Positions 27,885 to 35,283 of a stretch of DNA of 35,283 nt are shown piece after piece (positions within the stretch are counted from its first letter, which is position 1; each line of letters begins with the position of its first letter). The notes under the pieces were generated by a model. It was not told the origin of the DNA, did not search any database, and was given only the letters and a program-made list of their open reading frames with translations. A program made the position numbers and the translations under genes. Origin of the DNA: Photobacterium sp. Ph5 (GTDB lineage: Bacteria; Pseudomonadota; Gammaproteobacteria; Enterobacterales; Vibrionaceae); contig NZ_JADQAQ010000047.1 of assembly GCF_022129445.1 (NCBI RefSeq), positions 1-35,283 of the forward strand, in the 5' to 3' direction.

Positions 27885-28775
27885 TTATTTATTACGCTTA
27901 TGATGATAAAGCTTACGATCTGCACGTTCAATTAAAGACAGCATAGAATCACCTTGATTAAAGGTGGCTGTGCCATAAGAAAAGCCAATATTTAAGATAC
28001 CCAAGATTGAGCTTTGTTGAATATATTGGTTGATCCGTGATGCTACTTTTATTTCAGAGCGAGCACTGGCAGGTTGAAGCAAGATAATAAACTCATCACC
28101 TCCGATGCGATAACAACGATCAGAGGTACGTGTTGCAAACTTCAATGCATTAGCAAAATCTTTAATAACTTTGTCGCCATCGAGATGACCAAAATTGTCA
28201 TTCACTTGCTTAAAATTATCTAAATCGCAAATAAACAATACTAGTTCTACATCTCTTTTTTCGCTCATGGCAATAGCATGATGAATATCTTGCTCAAAGC
28301 ACATCCGGTTGCAGAGTCCTGAAAGCTGATCCTTCAGCGCCATGTTTTTAACTTTTTGATATTCAACTGCATTAAATAGTGGGCCTGCAAATAAACGGTG
28401 GTAGGTATGTAATAGGCTTATTTCATCGTTATCTAATGGGTAAAGGGTAGAATAGTGAAGTGTTCCTAGACAGTTATCACCAAAGCGTAAAGCAAAACTT
28501 TTTTGATGAGGTGTCGCTTGTCCCTGGCGGATCAAAGTGCTGGTTTCATTTAGAGTCCAGACTAAACGTGCGATATCAATCTGTTTATCTAGCTCTCGAC
28601 AGAGTGGTTGAAATAACGCTTGGATCTCCAGTTTCCCTTGAAGTTTTTGCAGGATCAACAGACGTTGATCTGCAGCTAAAGGTTTTTGCTTTAGCTTAGT
28701 GGAAGGTGAGGAATGAGATCGATTAAATAAAGCGTGTTCCATTACGACATGATCAATAACTATTTGATTTGTCAC
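27885..28775 (-). CDS. Diguanylate cyclase (GGDEF domain), soluble
   Basis: The 296-residue protein should make cyclic di-GMP from two GTP. The C-terminal GGDEF domain (about 147-296) has the intact active motif GGDEF at 225-229, the metal-binding D184 in CDLDNF, and the inhibitory I-site RTSD at 216-219, five residues before GGDEF. The N-terminal 140 residues have no membrane segment and look like a GAF-type sensor, though I cannot name the domain with certainty. It sits between yaeP and proS, where E. coli has yaeQ, arfB and nlpE. What signal it senses is unknown. Confidence 0.9.
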   Translation of the reverse strand: MTNQIVIDHVVMEHALFNRSHSSPSTKLKQKPLAADQRLLILQKLQGKLEIQALFQPLCRELDKQIDIARLVWTLNETSTLIRQGQATPHQKSFALRFGDNCLGTLHYSTLYPLDNDEISLLHTYHRLFAGPLFNAVEYQKVKNMALKDQLSGLCNRMCFEQDIHHAIAMSEKRDVELVLFICDLDNFKQVNDNFGHLDGDKVIKDFANALKFATRTSDRCYRIGGDEFIILLQPASARSEIKVASRINQYIQQSSILGILNIGFSYGTATFNQGDSMLSLIERADRKLYHHKRNK

Positions 28776-28884
28776 TATAGGGTATATTTTGAGCAGATCA
28801 ATGATAACGGCAAGATTGTAACGGATATTTTCTGTTACATAAAAAAATGGGAGTGAGTAAAGTGTTTTTTAAAAGAAGGGATAG

Positions 28885-28913
28885 AAAAAAAGCTGCCATA
28901 ATGACAGCTTTTT
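28885..28913 (-). terminator. Terminator after proS
   Basis: On the minus strand, AAAAAGCTG and CAGCTTTTT (28887-28895 with 28905-28913) form a stem flanked by A and T runs. It lies 23 bases beyond the proS stop. Confidence 0.85.
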
Positions 28914-28935
28914 CAATGTGTTATTAACTTTTCAC

Positions 28936-30651
28936 TTAAGCCATTTTTTGCTTAAGAAACGCAACAACATCATTTACAGCAACGGCTTCTTTGATACCTG
29001 TGCGACGGTTTTTATATTCCATCTCACCGTTTTCAAGGCTACGGTTACCAATAACGATAGTATGTGGAACACCTAGTAGTTCGTGATCTGCAAACATTAC
29101 ACCTGGGCGCTCTTTACGATCATCAAACAGTACTTCAATACCAGCAGCAGTTAGATCAGCATATAGCTTCTCTGCCGCTTCTTTCACTTCTTCTGATTTC
29201 GCCATGTTCATAGGAACAATAGAAACGTGGAATGGTGCAAGAGCATCTGGCCAGATAATACCGTTTTCGTCATGGTTCTGTTCGATAGCTGATGCCACAA
29301 CACGTGATACACCAATACCGTAACAACCCATTTCTAGAATCGTGTTTTTACCGTTAGCATCTAGCACGCTACAGTTCATCTTCTCAGAGTAAGTATTACC
29401 TAATTGGAAGATGTGACCGACTTCGATACCACGCTTAAGTTGCAGTGTACCTTTACCACATGGGCTAAGATCACCTTCAACAACGTTACGTAGATCTTCA
29501 ACACGACCTAGTTCAACATCGCGACCCCAGTTGATACCAACATGGTGTTTACCATCGATGTTTGCGCCAGCGGCAAAGTCACTCATTACAGCGACAGTAC
29601 GGTCAACAATAACAGGTAGCTCTAATCCAACAGGACCTAGTGAACCAGGACCTGCGTTAACGAACTGACGAATTTCTTCTTCTGTTGCCATTTCCAGTGG
29701 AGAAGCAATCCAGTCTAGGTTTTCTGCTTTAATTTCGTTTAATTCGTGATCACCACGAACTAATAGCGCTACGATAGGCGCATCGATCTCATCAGAAGCT
29801 TTAACAAATAGCGTCTTGATCGTTTTCTCGATAGCAATACCGTGTTGCTCAACTAACTCATCGATAGTTTTCGCATTTGGTGTATCGATAACAGACAGTT
29901 CAACTGTTGGTTCAGCACGATCGTGAGCAGGGGCTAATGCTTCTGCTTTTTCGATGTTAGCTGCGTAATCAGATTCTGTAGAGAATGCGATTAAATCTTC
30001 ACCACTTTCTGCTAGTACGTGGAACTCTTGAGAGCCACTACCACCGATAGCGCCAGAGTCTGCTAATACTGGACGGTACTCAAGACCCATGCGATCGAAC
30101 GCTTTACAGTATGCATCGTGCATTGCATCGTAAGACTTTTGTAAGCCTTCTTTGTCGATGTCAAAGCTGTAAGCATCCATCATGCAAAATTCACGAGCAC
30201 GCATTACGCCAAAACGAGGGCGGCGCTCATCACGGAATTTTGTTTGAATTTGGTACAAGTTCAACGGAAGTTGCTTGTAAGAGTTTACTTCGTTACGTAC
30301 CAAGCTAGTGAAAACTTCTTCAGCTGTTGGACTAAGTACAAACGGACGCGCGTGACGGTCAGTAAAGCGAAGTAGTTCAGGGCCCATTTTTTCTGAGCGA
30401 CCTGTTTCTTCCCATAGTTCGAACGGCTGAACAACGGGCATCAAGGTTTCGATTGCGCCTGCATTGTCGATTTCTTGGCGAACGATGTTTTCGACCTTAC
30501 GCAGAACACGCAGACCTGTAGGTAGCCAGGCATATAAACCTGAAGCCAGCTTACGGATCATACCTGCACGAAGCATCAACTGGTGGCTGATGATTTCTGC
30601 GTCGTTTGGAGTCTCCTTCAGAGTAGAAAGAAGATAGTTACTGGTACGCAT
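28936..30651 (-). CDS. proS: Prolyl-tRNA synthetase (bacterial type, with editing domain)
   Basis: ProS charges tRNA-Pro. The 571 residues (572 in E. coli) show class II motif 2 ([17 protein letters not shown], about 137-153) and motif 3 near [17 protein letters not shown]. Between motifs 2 and 3, about 224-407, is the YbaK-like insertion domain that clears mischarged Ala-tRNA-Pro. A C-terminal anticodon-binding domain ends the protein. The ATG is at 30651. trmO lies upstream on the same strand with a 126-base gap, which holds the hairpin CGTCAG/CTGACG (30703-30718). Confidence 0.97.
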   Translation of the reverse strand: MRTSNYLLSTLKETPNDAEIISHQLMLRAGMIRKLASGLYAWLPTGLRVLRKVENIVRQEIDNAGAIETLMPVVQPFELWEETGRSEKMGPELLRFTDRHARPFVLSPTAEEVFTSLVRNEVNSYKQLPLNLYQIQTKFRDERRPRFGVMRAREFCMMDAYSFDIDKEGLQKSYDAMHDAYCKAFDRMGLEYRPVLADSGAIGGSGSQEFHVLAESGEDLIAFSTESDYAANIEKAEALAPAHDRAEPTVELSVIDTPNAKTIDELVEQHGIAIEKTIKTLFVKASDEIDAPIVALLVRGDHELNEIKAENLDWIASPLEMATEEEIRQFVNAGPGSLGPVGLELPVIVDRTVAVMSDFAAGANIDGKHHVGINWGRDVELGRVEDLRNVVEGDLSPCGKGTLQLKRGIEVGHIFQLGNTYSEKMNCSVLDANGKNTILEMGCYGIGVSRVVASAIEQNHDENGIIWPDALAPFHVSIVPMNMAKSEEVKEAAEKLYADLTAAGIEVLFDDRKERPGVMFADHELLGVPHTIVIGNRSLENGEMEYKNRRTGIKEAVAVNDVVAFLKQKMA

Positions 30652-30702
30652 TGATGGTATCCGTTGATTAATTAAATTAAAAAAGAAGGAATAAATCCCG
30701 CC

Positions 30703-30718
30703 CGTCAGTGATCTGACG
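30703..30718 (-). repeat. Small hairpin in the proS upstream gap
   Basis: CGTCAG and CTGACG pair over a four-base loop. Only an AT-rich, T-containing stretch some 20 bases away follows on the minus strand, so a terminator role for trmO is uncertain. Confidence 0.35.
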
Positions 30719-30777
30719 ATAGCCGAATATATTACCAGCCTACACGTTATTCGCCAAAGAGAACTGTATAAGATCTG

Positions 30778-31479
30778 CTATTGATTAACTTTCTCGATCT
30801 GATTAACGGTTATTTGTTGTCCAGTTACTGAGAAGTGAACATTAAAATCAAACAAATGTACTGCATATTGTTTTGGATCGGGTTTACCTTTCTTATAAGC
30901 AGGGCGAGGATCTTGGGATAAAACTTCGCTGATCACCGCTTGATAATAGGTTTTGTTTTTTGATGGTAGCTGATTGAGCGCTGTTTCGCTAAAACACACA
31001 GGCATGAGATCAGGCGCGCTTGAAGCAAAGCCGCCTTGTGCTTGTGGCAAGCTGTCTGAATAAGGAATATAAGGCTTAATATCGATAATTGGCGTGCCAT
31101 TAACGAGATCGACACCAGCAAGTTCGATGATCACATTGCCGTTTTCATGGCGAACCCCTTTTAATTCGACCGCTGACATACCAATCCCATTTGGGCGGAA
31201 TGTGGCACGGCTGGCAAACACACCAATACGTTCATTACCGCCTAATCGAGGCGGACGAACGGTTGGGCGCCATCCTGCTTCTAAATTCTGATCAAATAAA
31301 AATAATAACCACAAATGACTAAATTGCTCTATGCCTCTTACTGCTTCTAATGAATTTGCAGCACCTTGTAAAACAATTTCAGAACGCGCACTTGGCACTA
31401 ATCCTGGCTGTCTAGGAACAGCAAACTTTTCTTTATAAGGAGAATGGATAATACCGATAGGTTCGATGTTATAAGACAT
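30778..31479 (-). CDS. trmO: tRNA (adenine(37)-N6)-methyltransferase TrmO
   Basis: TrmO (formerly TsaA/YaeB) methylates t6A37 of a tRNA-Thr to m6t6A. The 233 residues (235 in E. coli) begin with the UPF0066 core: IGIIHSPYKEKFAVPRQPGL, ARSEIVL, and RPTVRPPRLGGNERIGVFASRATFRPNGIG. A C-terminal domain of about 80 residues is typical of the gammaproteobacterial form. It lies between metQ and proS as in E. coli, but without rcsF beside it. Confidence 0.93.
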   Translation of the reverse strand: MSYNIEPIGIIHSPYKEKFAVPRQPGLVPSARSEIVLQGAANSLEAVRGIEQFSHLWLLFLFDQNLEAGWRPTVRPPRLGGNERIGVFASRATFRPNGIGMSAVELKGVRHENGNVIIELAGVDLVNGTPIIDIKPYIPYSDSLPQAQGGFASSAPDLMPVCFSETALNQLPSKNKTYYQAVISEVLSQDPRPAYKKGKPDPKQYAVHLFDFNVHFSVTGQQITVNQIEKVNQ

Positions 31480-31524
31480 GGAATGAAGCCAACTAAGAAG
31501 TCAAAAGAGCTCTGAATATAGCAT

Positions 31525-31552
31525 AAAAAAGGGTAGGTGCTGAGACCTACCC
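31525..31552 (-). terminator. Terminator after metQ
   Basis: GGGTAGGT (31531-31538) pairs with ACCTACCC (31545-31552). On the minus strand the stem is followed by six Ts (31530-31525), ending the metNIQ operon. Confidence 0.92.
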
Positions 31553-31582
31553 GATAAGTATATGGTTAGTAGAAAGTAAGGA

Positions 31583-32398
31583 TTACCAACCTTTTACAAC
31601 ACCACCATTAAAGATATTTTTTGCAGAGTTATATACATCTTCAGATTGGTACGCTTGAACAAATTTCTTCACATTCTCTGCATCAACATTGTTTGCGCGA
31701 GAGACGATAAGATTTACATACGGTGATTCTTTATCTTCTACAAACACACCGTCACGCTCAGGCGTTAAGTTAATGCTACTTGCGTAAGTGGTGTTAATAA
31801 CAGCAAGTGCCACATCATCTAAAGAGCGAGGGAGTTGTGCCGCTTCCAGCTCTACAATCTTTAAGTTTTTCGGGTTTTCTACAATATCTAATACTGTTGC
31901 AGTTAAACCAGAACCGTCTTTTAGTTTAATTAGGCCTTGCTGTTGAAGTAGTAACAATGAACGACCAAGGTTGGTTGGATCGTTTGGTACTGCCACTTTA
32001 TCGCCGTCTTTTAGCTCATCAATAGATTTAATTGAGTTTGAGTAACCTGCGATTGGGTAAACAAAAGTATTCCCAGCTACTGCAAACTTATAACCACGAT
32101 CTTTAATTTGCTGATCAAGATATGGCTTATGTTGGAAAGCATTAGCATCAATAGAGCCTTCTTCTAATGCAGCATTCGGTGATACGTAATCAGTAAATGA
32201 GACCAACTCGACATCTAAGCCGTATTTCTCTTTAGCCTGCTTAGCGGCAACTTCTGCCACTTGCTCTTCGGCTCCTGCCATGACGCCAATTTTTACTTTA
32301 TTGTTATCAACGACAGCTTCTTTTTCACCACAGCCAGTCAGTGATAGTGCTGCAGCAACACCAGCAAGAGCAAAAACATGTTTTAGATTAAACGCCAT
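31583..32398 (-). CDS. metQ: Methionine ABC transporter substrate-binding lipoprotein
   Basis: MetQ captures methionine in the periplasm for the MetNI importer. The 271 residues start with a lipoprotein signal peptide whose lipobox is LTGC, putting the lipidated cysteine at residue 23. The mature part has NlpA-family features, such as KIGVMAGAEEQVAE, FQHKPYLDQQ and VPNDPTNLGRSL. The start at 32398 is preceded by a strong AAGGAGA. It is the last gene of metNIQ, 41 bases after metI. Confidence 0.96.
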   Translation of the reverse strand: MAFNLKHVFALAGVAAALSLTGCGEKEAVVDNNKVKIGVMAGAEEQVAEVAAKQAKEKYGLDVELVSFTDYVSPNAALEEGSIDANAFQHKPYLDQQIKDRGYKFAVAGNTFVYPIAGYSNSIKSIDELKDGDKVAVPNDPTNLGRSLLLLQQQGLIKLKDGSGLTATVLDIVENPKNLKIVELEAAQLPRSLDDVALAVINTTYASSINLTPERDGVFVEDKESPYVNLIVSRANNVDAENVKKFVQAYQSEDVYNSAKNIFNGGVVKGW

Positions 32399-32439
32399 AC
32401 AACTTCTCCTTAAAATGGGGTTTTCCTTAAAGTGTTTGA

Positions 32440-33126
32440 TTATCGATGATCAAAACGTTTAACGAGGTAATCACCAACAGATTGAATAATTTGTACCAGT
32501 ATTATTAGAACGACTACCGTGATAGCCATGACAGTGCCATCAAAACGTTGGTAACCGTAACGAATACCCACATCACCTAAACCGCCACCACCTACAGTCC
32601 CCGCCATCGCGGAATAACTGACTAGGGTAACAAGAGTGATCGTTACCGCATTGATGATGCCTGGTAATGCCTCTGGTAATAATACTTTTTGAATAATTTG
32701 GAGTGGGGTGGCTCCCATAGATTGCGCTGCTTCAACTAAGCCTGATGGGATTTCTAATAGTGCCCCTTCAACTAAACGAGCAATAAAAGGGATAGCACCG
32801 ACAGCTAGAGGTACAATCGCAGCAGCTGTACCAATTGAGCTACCAACGACAAATCGGGTAAATGGAATAATTGCAACCAGCAGAATAATAAAAGGAATAG
32901 ATCGCCCAATATTAACGATGATGCTGAGGATATTATTAACGGCTGTATTCTCTAACAGGCCATTTTTCTTTGTTAAATGAAGGGTGACACCCAAAGGAAT
33001 ACCAATAACAAAACCAATCAGTCCAGACACAAACACCATGGTTAATGTTTGTCCTAATGCTTCAATTAGTAAATCAATTAGGCGGGTATTTTGTTGCCAC
33101 CATAGGGTTAAATCATTAAGCGACAT
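32440..33126 (-). CDS. metI: Methionine ABC transporter permease
   Basis: MetI forms the membrane channel of the methionine importer. I choose the ATG at 33126 ([10 protein letters not shown], 228 residues), which overlaps the end of metN by 11 bases and is preceded by GAGG. The open frame to 33144 lies deeper in metN. About five membrane segments are visible. The EAA coupling loop that docks on MetN is in the segment [27 protein letters not shown], residues about 126-152. Confidence 0.95.
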   Translation of the reverse strand: MSLNDLTLWWQQNTRLIDLLIEALGQTLTMVFVSGLIGFVIGIPLGVTLHLTKKNGLLENTAVNNILSIIVNIGRSIPFIILLVAIIPFTRFVVGSSIGTAAAIVPLAVGAIPFIARLVEGALLEIPSGLVEAAQSMGATPLQIIQKVLLPEALPGIINAVTITLVTLVSYSAMAGTVGGGGLGDVGIRYGYQRFDGTVMAITVVVLIILVQIIQSVGDYLVKRFDHR

Positions 33127-34150
33127 AGCCAAGCACCTCAACATTCACTTTATTTTGACGTAGAAAATTGACAGCATTCTCAACAGAGCGTTGATCACCG
33201 AAAAACTCTGCCAACATCAATCCAAATTTTACGCCTCCCGCATAATCCATATCCGAGCTAAGAATGCTGATATCTAAGCCAAACTTACGTGTTACTTGGC
33301 TGATCAGTGGCGCATCAACAGAAGCACCGGTGAACTCTAAACGAATGAGAGGGTATGAGTTTTCAACTTGAGTTTGCGTCATGCGAGCTTGGTAGTCTGC
33401 TGGTATCGACAAATCCAACGTTGAGCGAATAAAGTCTTTGGCTAATTCGGTTTTTGGATGTGAGAAAATATCACCGACCGATCCTTGTTCTACTAATTTA
33501 CCGTCACCAATAATCGCTACCTCACTACAGATACGTTTCACTACATCCATTTCATGAGTAATAAGTAAAATAGTTAGGTTTAGCTTTTGGTTAATTTCTT
33601 GCAGTAGCTCAAGAATCGAATATGTGGTGGCAGGATCCAATGCGCTGGTAGCTTCATCACACAGTAACACTTTCGGATCAGAGGCTAACGCACGAGCGAT
33701 CGCGACACGCTGTTTTTGACCGCCACTTAAATTAGACGGGTAACTTAAGTGTTTATCTTCAAGTCCCACTAAAGCCAGTAACTCAGTTACCTTTGCTTTA
33801 ATCGTCGTTTTATCTGTATTGGCTAACTCAAGAGGTAAAGCAACATTATCAAAAACTGTGCGAGATGAAAGTAGATTAAAATGTTGGAAAATCATGCCTA
33901 TTTTACGGCGAGCCAAAGTAAGTTTTTGATTTGATAAAATAGTAAGGTCGACACCATCGACAATCACTTGCCCATTAGATGGGCACTCTAATAAATTAAC
34001 ACAGCGGATCAGGGTACTTTTACCTGCTCCTGATGAGCCAATTACCCCAAAAATTGTGCCTTGGTGAATCGTAAGGTTGATATTGCTTAATGCGTTAATA
34101 GCCTTATCACCTTGATAGAAGACTTTATTGAGTTGTTTTATTTCTATCAT
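33116..34150 (-). CDS. metN: Methionine ABC transporter ATP-binding protein
   Basis: MetN powers the importer. The 344 residues hold the Walker A motif GSSGAGKST at 38-46, the signature LSGGQKQR, and the Walker B region [13 protein letters not shown]-terminal NIL domain (about 265-344) binds methionine in homologues and shuts the transporter off when the cell is replete. It is first in the operon, with met boxes and a promoter upstream, and its 3' end overlaps metI. Confidence 0.97.
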   Translation of the reverse strand: MIEIKQLNKVFYQGDKAINALSNINLTIHQGTIFGVIGSSGAGKSTLIRCVNLLECPSNGQVIVDGVDLTILSNQKLTLARRKIGMIFQHFNLLSSRTVFDNVALPLELANTDKTTIKAKVTELLALVGLEDKHLSYPSNLSGGQKQRVAIARALASDPKVLLCDEATSALDPATTYSILELLQEINQKLNLTILLITHEMDVVKRICSEVAIIGDGKLVEQGSVGDIFSHPKTELAKDFIRSTLDLSIPADYQARMTQTQVENSYPLIRLEFTGASVDAPLISQVTRKFGLDISILSSDMDYAGGVKFGLMLAEFFGDQRSVENAVNFLRQNKVNVEVLGYVA

Positions 34151-34260
34151 TGAACGTCCTGCTCCTAGATAAAACTATTGGATGATATTAAATATCTATT
34201 GTATAAATTTACGGTAGATTGTTTTAATGGTGTTAAATAAGCAATCATCCTGTAATTGTG

Positions 34261-34289
34261 ATGCTATGTTCTATCATAAAAACTGTCAA
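34261..34289 (-). promoter_or_regulatory. metNIQ promoter
   Basis: On the minus strand, a perfect -35 TTGACA (complement of 34284-34289) and TAGCAT (complement of 34261-34266) are 17 bases apart. They lie about 110 bases upstream of metN and directly beside the met boxes. Confidence 0.75.
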
Positions 34290-34290
34290 T

Positions 34291-34322
34291 AGCTATTTTT
34301 ACGTCTAGACGTCTAAATGGTT
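34291..34322. promoter_or_regulatory. Tandem MetJ operator (met boxes)
   Basis: A perfect met box AGACGTCT lies at 34307-34314. It is joined by TTACGTCT at 34299-34306 (six of eight) and two degenerate boxes on either side (four of eight each). MetJ binds tandem 8-bp boxes cooperatively, and S-adenosylmethionine is its corepressor. The array abuts the -35 of the metN promoter. Confidence 0.85.
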
Positions 34323-34370
34323 GTGGTGATAAGCATTAAGTAATAACAAGTGCTTTTCGTAATTAACTCG

Positions 34371-34379
34371 TGCCATAAT
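34371..34379 (+). promoter_or_regulatory. Candidate gmhB extended -10 promoter
   Basis: TG at 34371-34372, one base, then CATAAT at 34374-34379 form an extended -10. No good -35 is seen. It lies 34 bases before the gmhB start. Confidence 0.45.
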
Positions 34380-34412
34380 CTAAATAATTTATGATTTAAG
34401 AGGGCTATCCTT

Positions 34413-34964
34413 TTGGCCAAACCAGCAGTCTTTATTGACCGTGATGGCGTGATTAATGTTGATCACGGCTATGTACATACCGTTGATGATTTTGAATACA
34501 TTGAAGGTGTATTTGAAGCATGTAAAAAATTCAAAGATATGGGTTATCTACTTGTATTGGTAACAAACCAATCAGGGATCGCTCGCGGTATGTTTAGCGA
34601 AGATGAATTTACTTCATTAACAGAATGGATGGACTGGAACTTTGTTGATAATGGTGTTGAGTTTGATGGTATTTATTACTGTCCGCATCATGCAACAAAA
34701 GGGCAAGGTGATTACTTGCAAGATTGTGATTGCCGTAAACCAAAGCCAGGCATGTTTATTTCAGCTCGCGATTTCTTAAAAATCGATATGTCACAATCTG
34801 TAATGATTGGTGATAAAGCTGATGATATGAAAGCGGCTGCTGCTGCTGATGTTGCTTTAAAGGTACTCGTACGTACAGGTAAGCCAATCACTGAAGAAGG
34901 TGAGTCGATGGCAAATGTGGTACTTGATAGTATTGCTGATGTACCAGCTTGGTTAGCAAAATAA
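34413..34964 (+). CDS. gmhB: D-glycero-beta-D-manno-heptose-1,7-bisphosphate 7-phosphatase
   Basis: GmhB removes the C7 phosphate in ADP-heptose synthesis for the LPS inner core. It is a HAD phosphatase of 183 residues (191 in E. coli). The nucleophile motif DRDGVIN has D9 and D11, VTNQSG is motif II, and [11 protein letters not shown] is motif IV. A zinc-binding loop has the CPHH and CDC ligands. The start is TTG at 34413 after AAGAGGG (34398-34403). It lies next to the rRNA operon, as in E. coli. Confidence 0.95.
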   Translation: MAKPAVFIDRDGVINVDHGYVHTVDDFEYIEGVFEACKKFKDMGYLLVLVTNQSGIARGMFSEDEFTSLTEWMDWNFVDNGVEFDGIYYCPHHATKGQGDYLQDCDCRKPKPGMFISARDFLKIDMSQSVMIGDKADDMKAAAAADVALKVLVRTGKPITEEGESMANVVLDSIADVPAWLAK

Positions 34965-35015
34965 TAATACTTGCTAACACTACGACTTAACAACAGAAGC
35001 AAAAATAGATGAAAG

Positions 35016-35045
35016 AAAGCAGCGTATATATTCCGCTGCTTTTTT
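35016..35045 (+). terminator. Terminator after gmhB
   Basis: AAAGCAGCG (35016-35024) pairs with CGCTGCTTT (35034-35042), with Ts to 35045. It insulates gmhB from the rRNA promoter. Confidence 0.9.
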
Positions 35046-35109
35046 GTTTTTACTAATATTAGCTAACTGGTTGAGTGAAAAAATGATCGACCAAATGCTT
35101 TTTTGATTA

Positions 35110-35185
35110 AAATTCACTCAAACAAACTTGACCTAATAAAAAAAGCAAAAAAAACTATTGTCAGTTAATAAAATCTCCCTATAAT
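35110..35185 (+). promoter_or_regulatory. rRNA operon P1 promoter with UP-element-like region
   Basis: TTGTCA (35158-35163) and TATAAT (35180-35185) are 16 bases apart, the spacing typical of rrn P1 promoters. The discriminator GCGACCTC right after -10 is GC-rich, which favours stringent (ppGpp/DksA) control. The preceding 45 bases are A/T-tract-rich, as in an UP element. Confidence 0.85.
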
Positions 35186-35191
35186 GCGACC

Positions 35192-35283
35192 TCACTGACA
35201 CGGAGCAAGCCACTGGCTAGCAACGAAATCAGTATTGTTCTTTAATAATTTGACCATGCAATCTGTGTGGGCACTCGTTGAAA
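35192..35283 (+). other. rRNA precursor leader with boxB/boxA (partial; 16S begins beyond the window)
   Basis: A mini-stem AGCC/GGCT (35208-35218) resembles boxB. The boxA-like TGTTCTTTAATA (35236-35247) is close to the E. coli rrn boxA, and the following CAATCTGTGTGGGCACTCG matches the conserved rrn leader. These recruit the antitermination complex. No mature 16S sequence is reached before the right edge. Confidence 0.85.

Noticed and set aside
1..35283. CRISPR arrays, tRNA genes, prophage or defence genes
   Set aside because: No regularly spaced repeats, cloverleaf-like sequences or matching proteins were seen on either strand.

Overview
The window reads as a stretch of ordinary, low-to-moderate GC chromosome from a gammaproteobacterium of the family Vibrionaceae; Photobacterium is my best guess for the genus, but that is inference. 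Three things point there: the gene order frr-uppS-cdsA-dxr-rseP (E. coli has dxr directly after frr), the yaeP plus DUF4250 gene pair, and an rRNA leader and P1 promoter of enteric/vibrio type. Nearly every protein can be matched by eye to a well-known E. coli-type housekeeping protein, and the layout follows the E. coli glnD-map-rpsB ... gmhB-rrn region with local changes.

Layout, left to right. Positions 1-53 are the terminus of an insertion sequence whose end closely resembles the Tn5/IS50 end; the rest of the element lies outside the window. glnD and map follow on the minus strand. Divergent from map, a long plus-strand array runs from 4.05 to 24.85 kb: rpsB-tsf (translation), pyrH (UMP kinase), frr (ribosome recycling), uppS-cdsA (undecaprenyl-PP and CDP-diacylglycerol), dxr (isoprenoids), rseP (sigma-E protease), bamA-skp (outer-membrane protein assembly), lpxD-fabZ-lpxA-lpxB (lipid A and fatty acid synthesis), rnhB, dnaE (replicase), accA (malonyl-CoA) and tilS (tRNA-Ile lysidine). 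Translation, membrane and envelope building, and replication are thus grouped, with short hairpins at most junctions that are not overlapped.

From 24.9 to 28.8 kb is the most lineage-specific part. It holds a stand-alone D-Ala-D-Ala ligase-family gene with two altered active-site residues, an aromatic amino acid permease, the small coupled genes yaeP and DUF4250, and a soluble GGDEF diguanylate cyclase. From 28.9 to 34.2 kb, on the minus strand, lie proS, trmO and the methionine importer operon metNIQ, with MetJ boxes upstream of metN. On the plus strand, gmhB (LPS heptose synthesis) is followed by a terminator and then the P1 promoter, boxB/boxA leader and upstream spacer of an rRNA operon; the 16S gene itself is beyond the right edge.

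I found no CRISPR array, phage, toxin-antitoxin or defence system, and no tRNA gene. The items most worth a second look are the variant Ddl (24985-25896), the IS50-like end (1-53), the hairpin before yaeP and the uncharacterised yaeP/DUF4250 pair.
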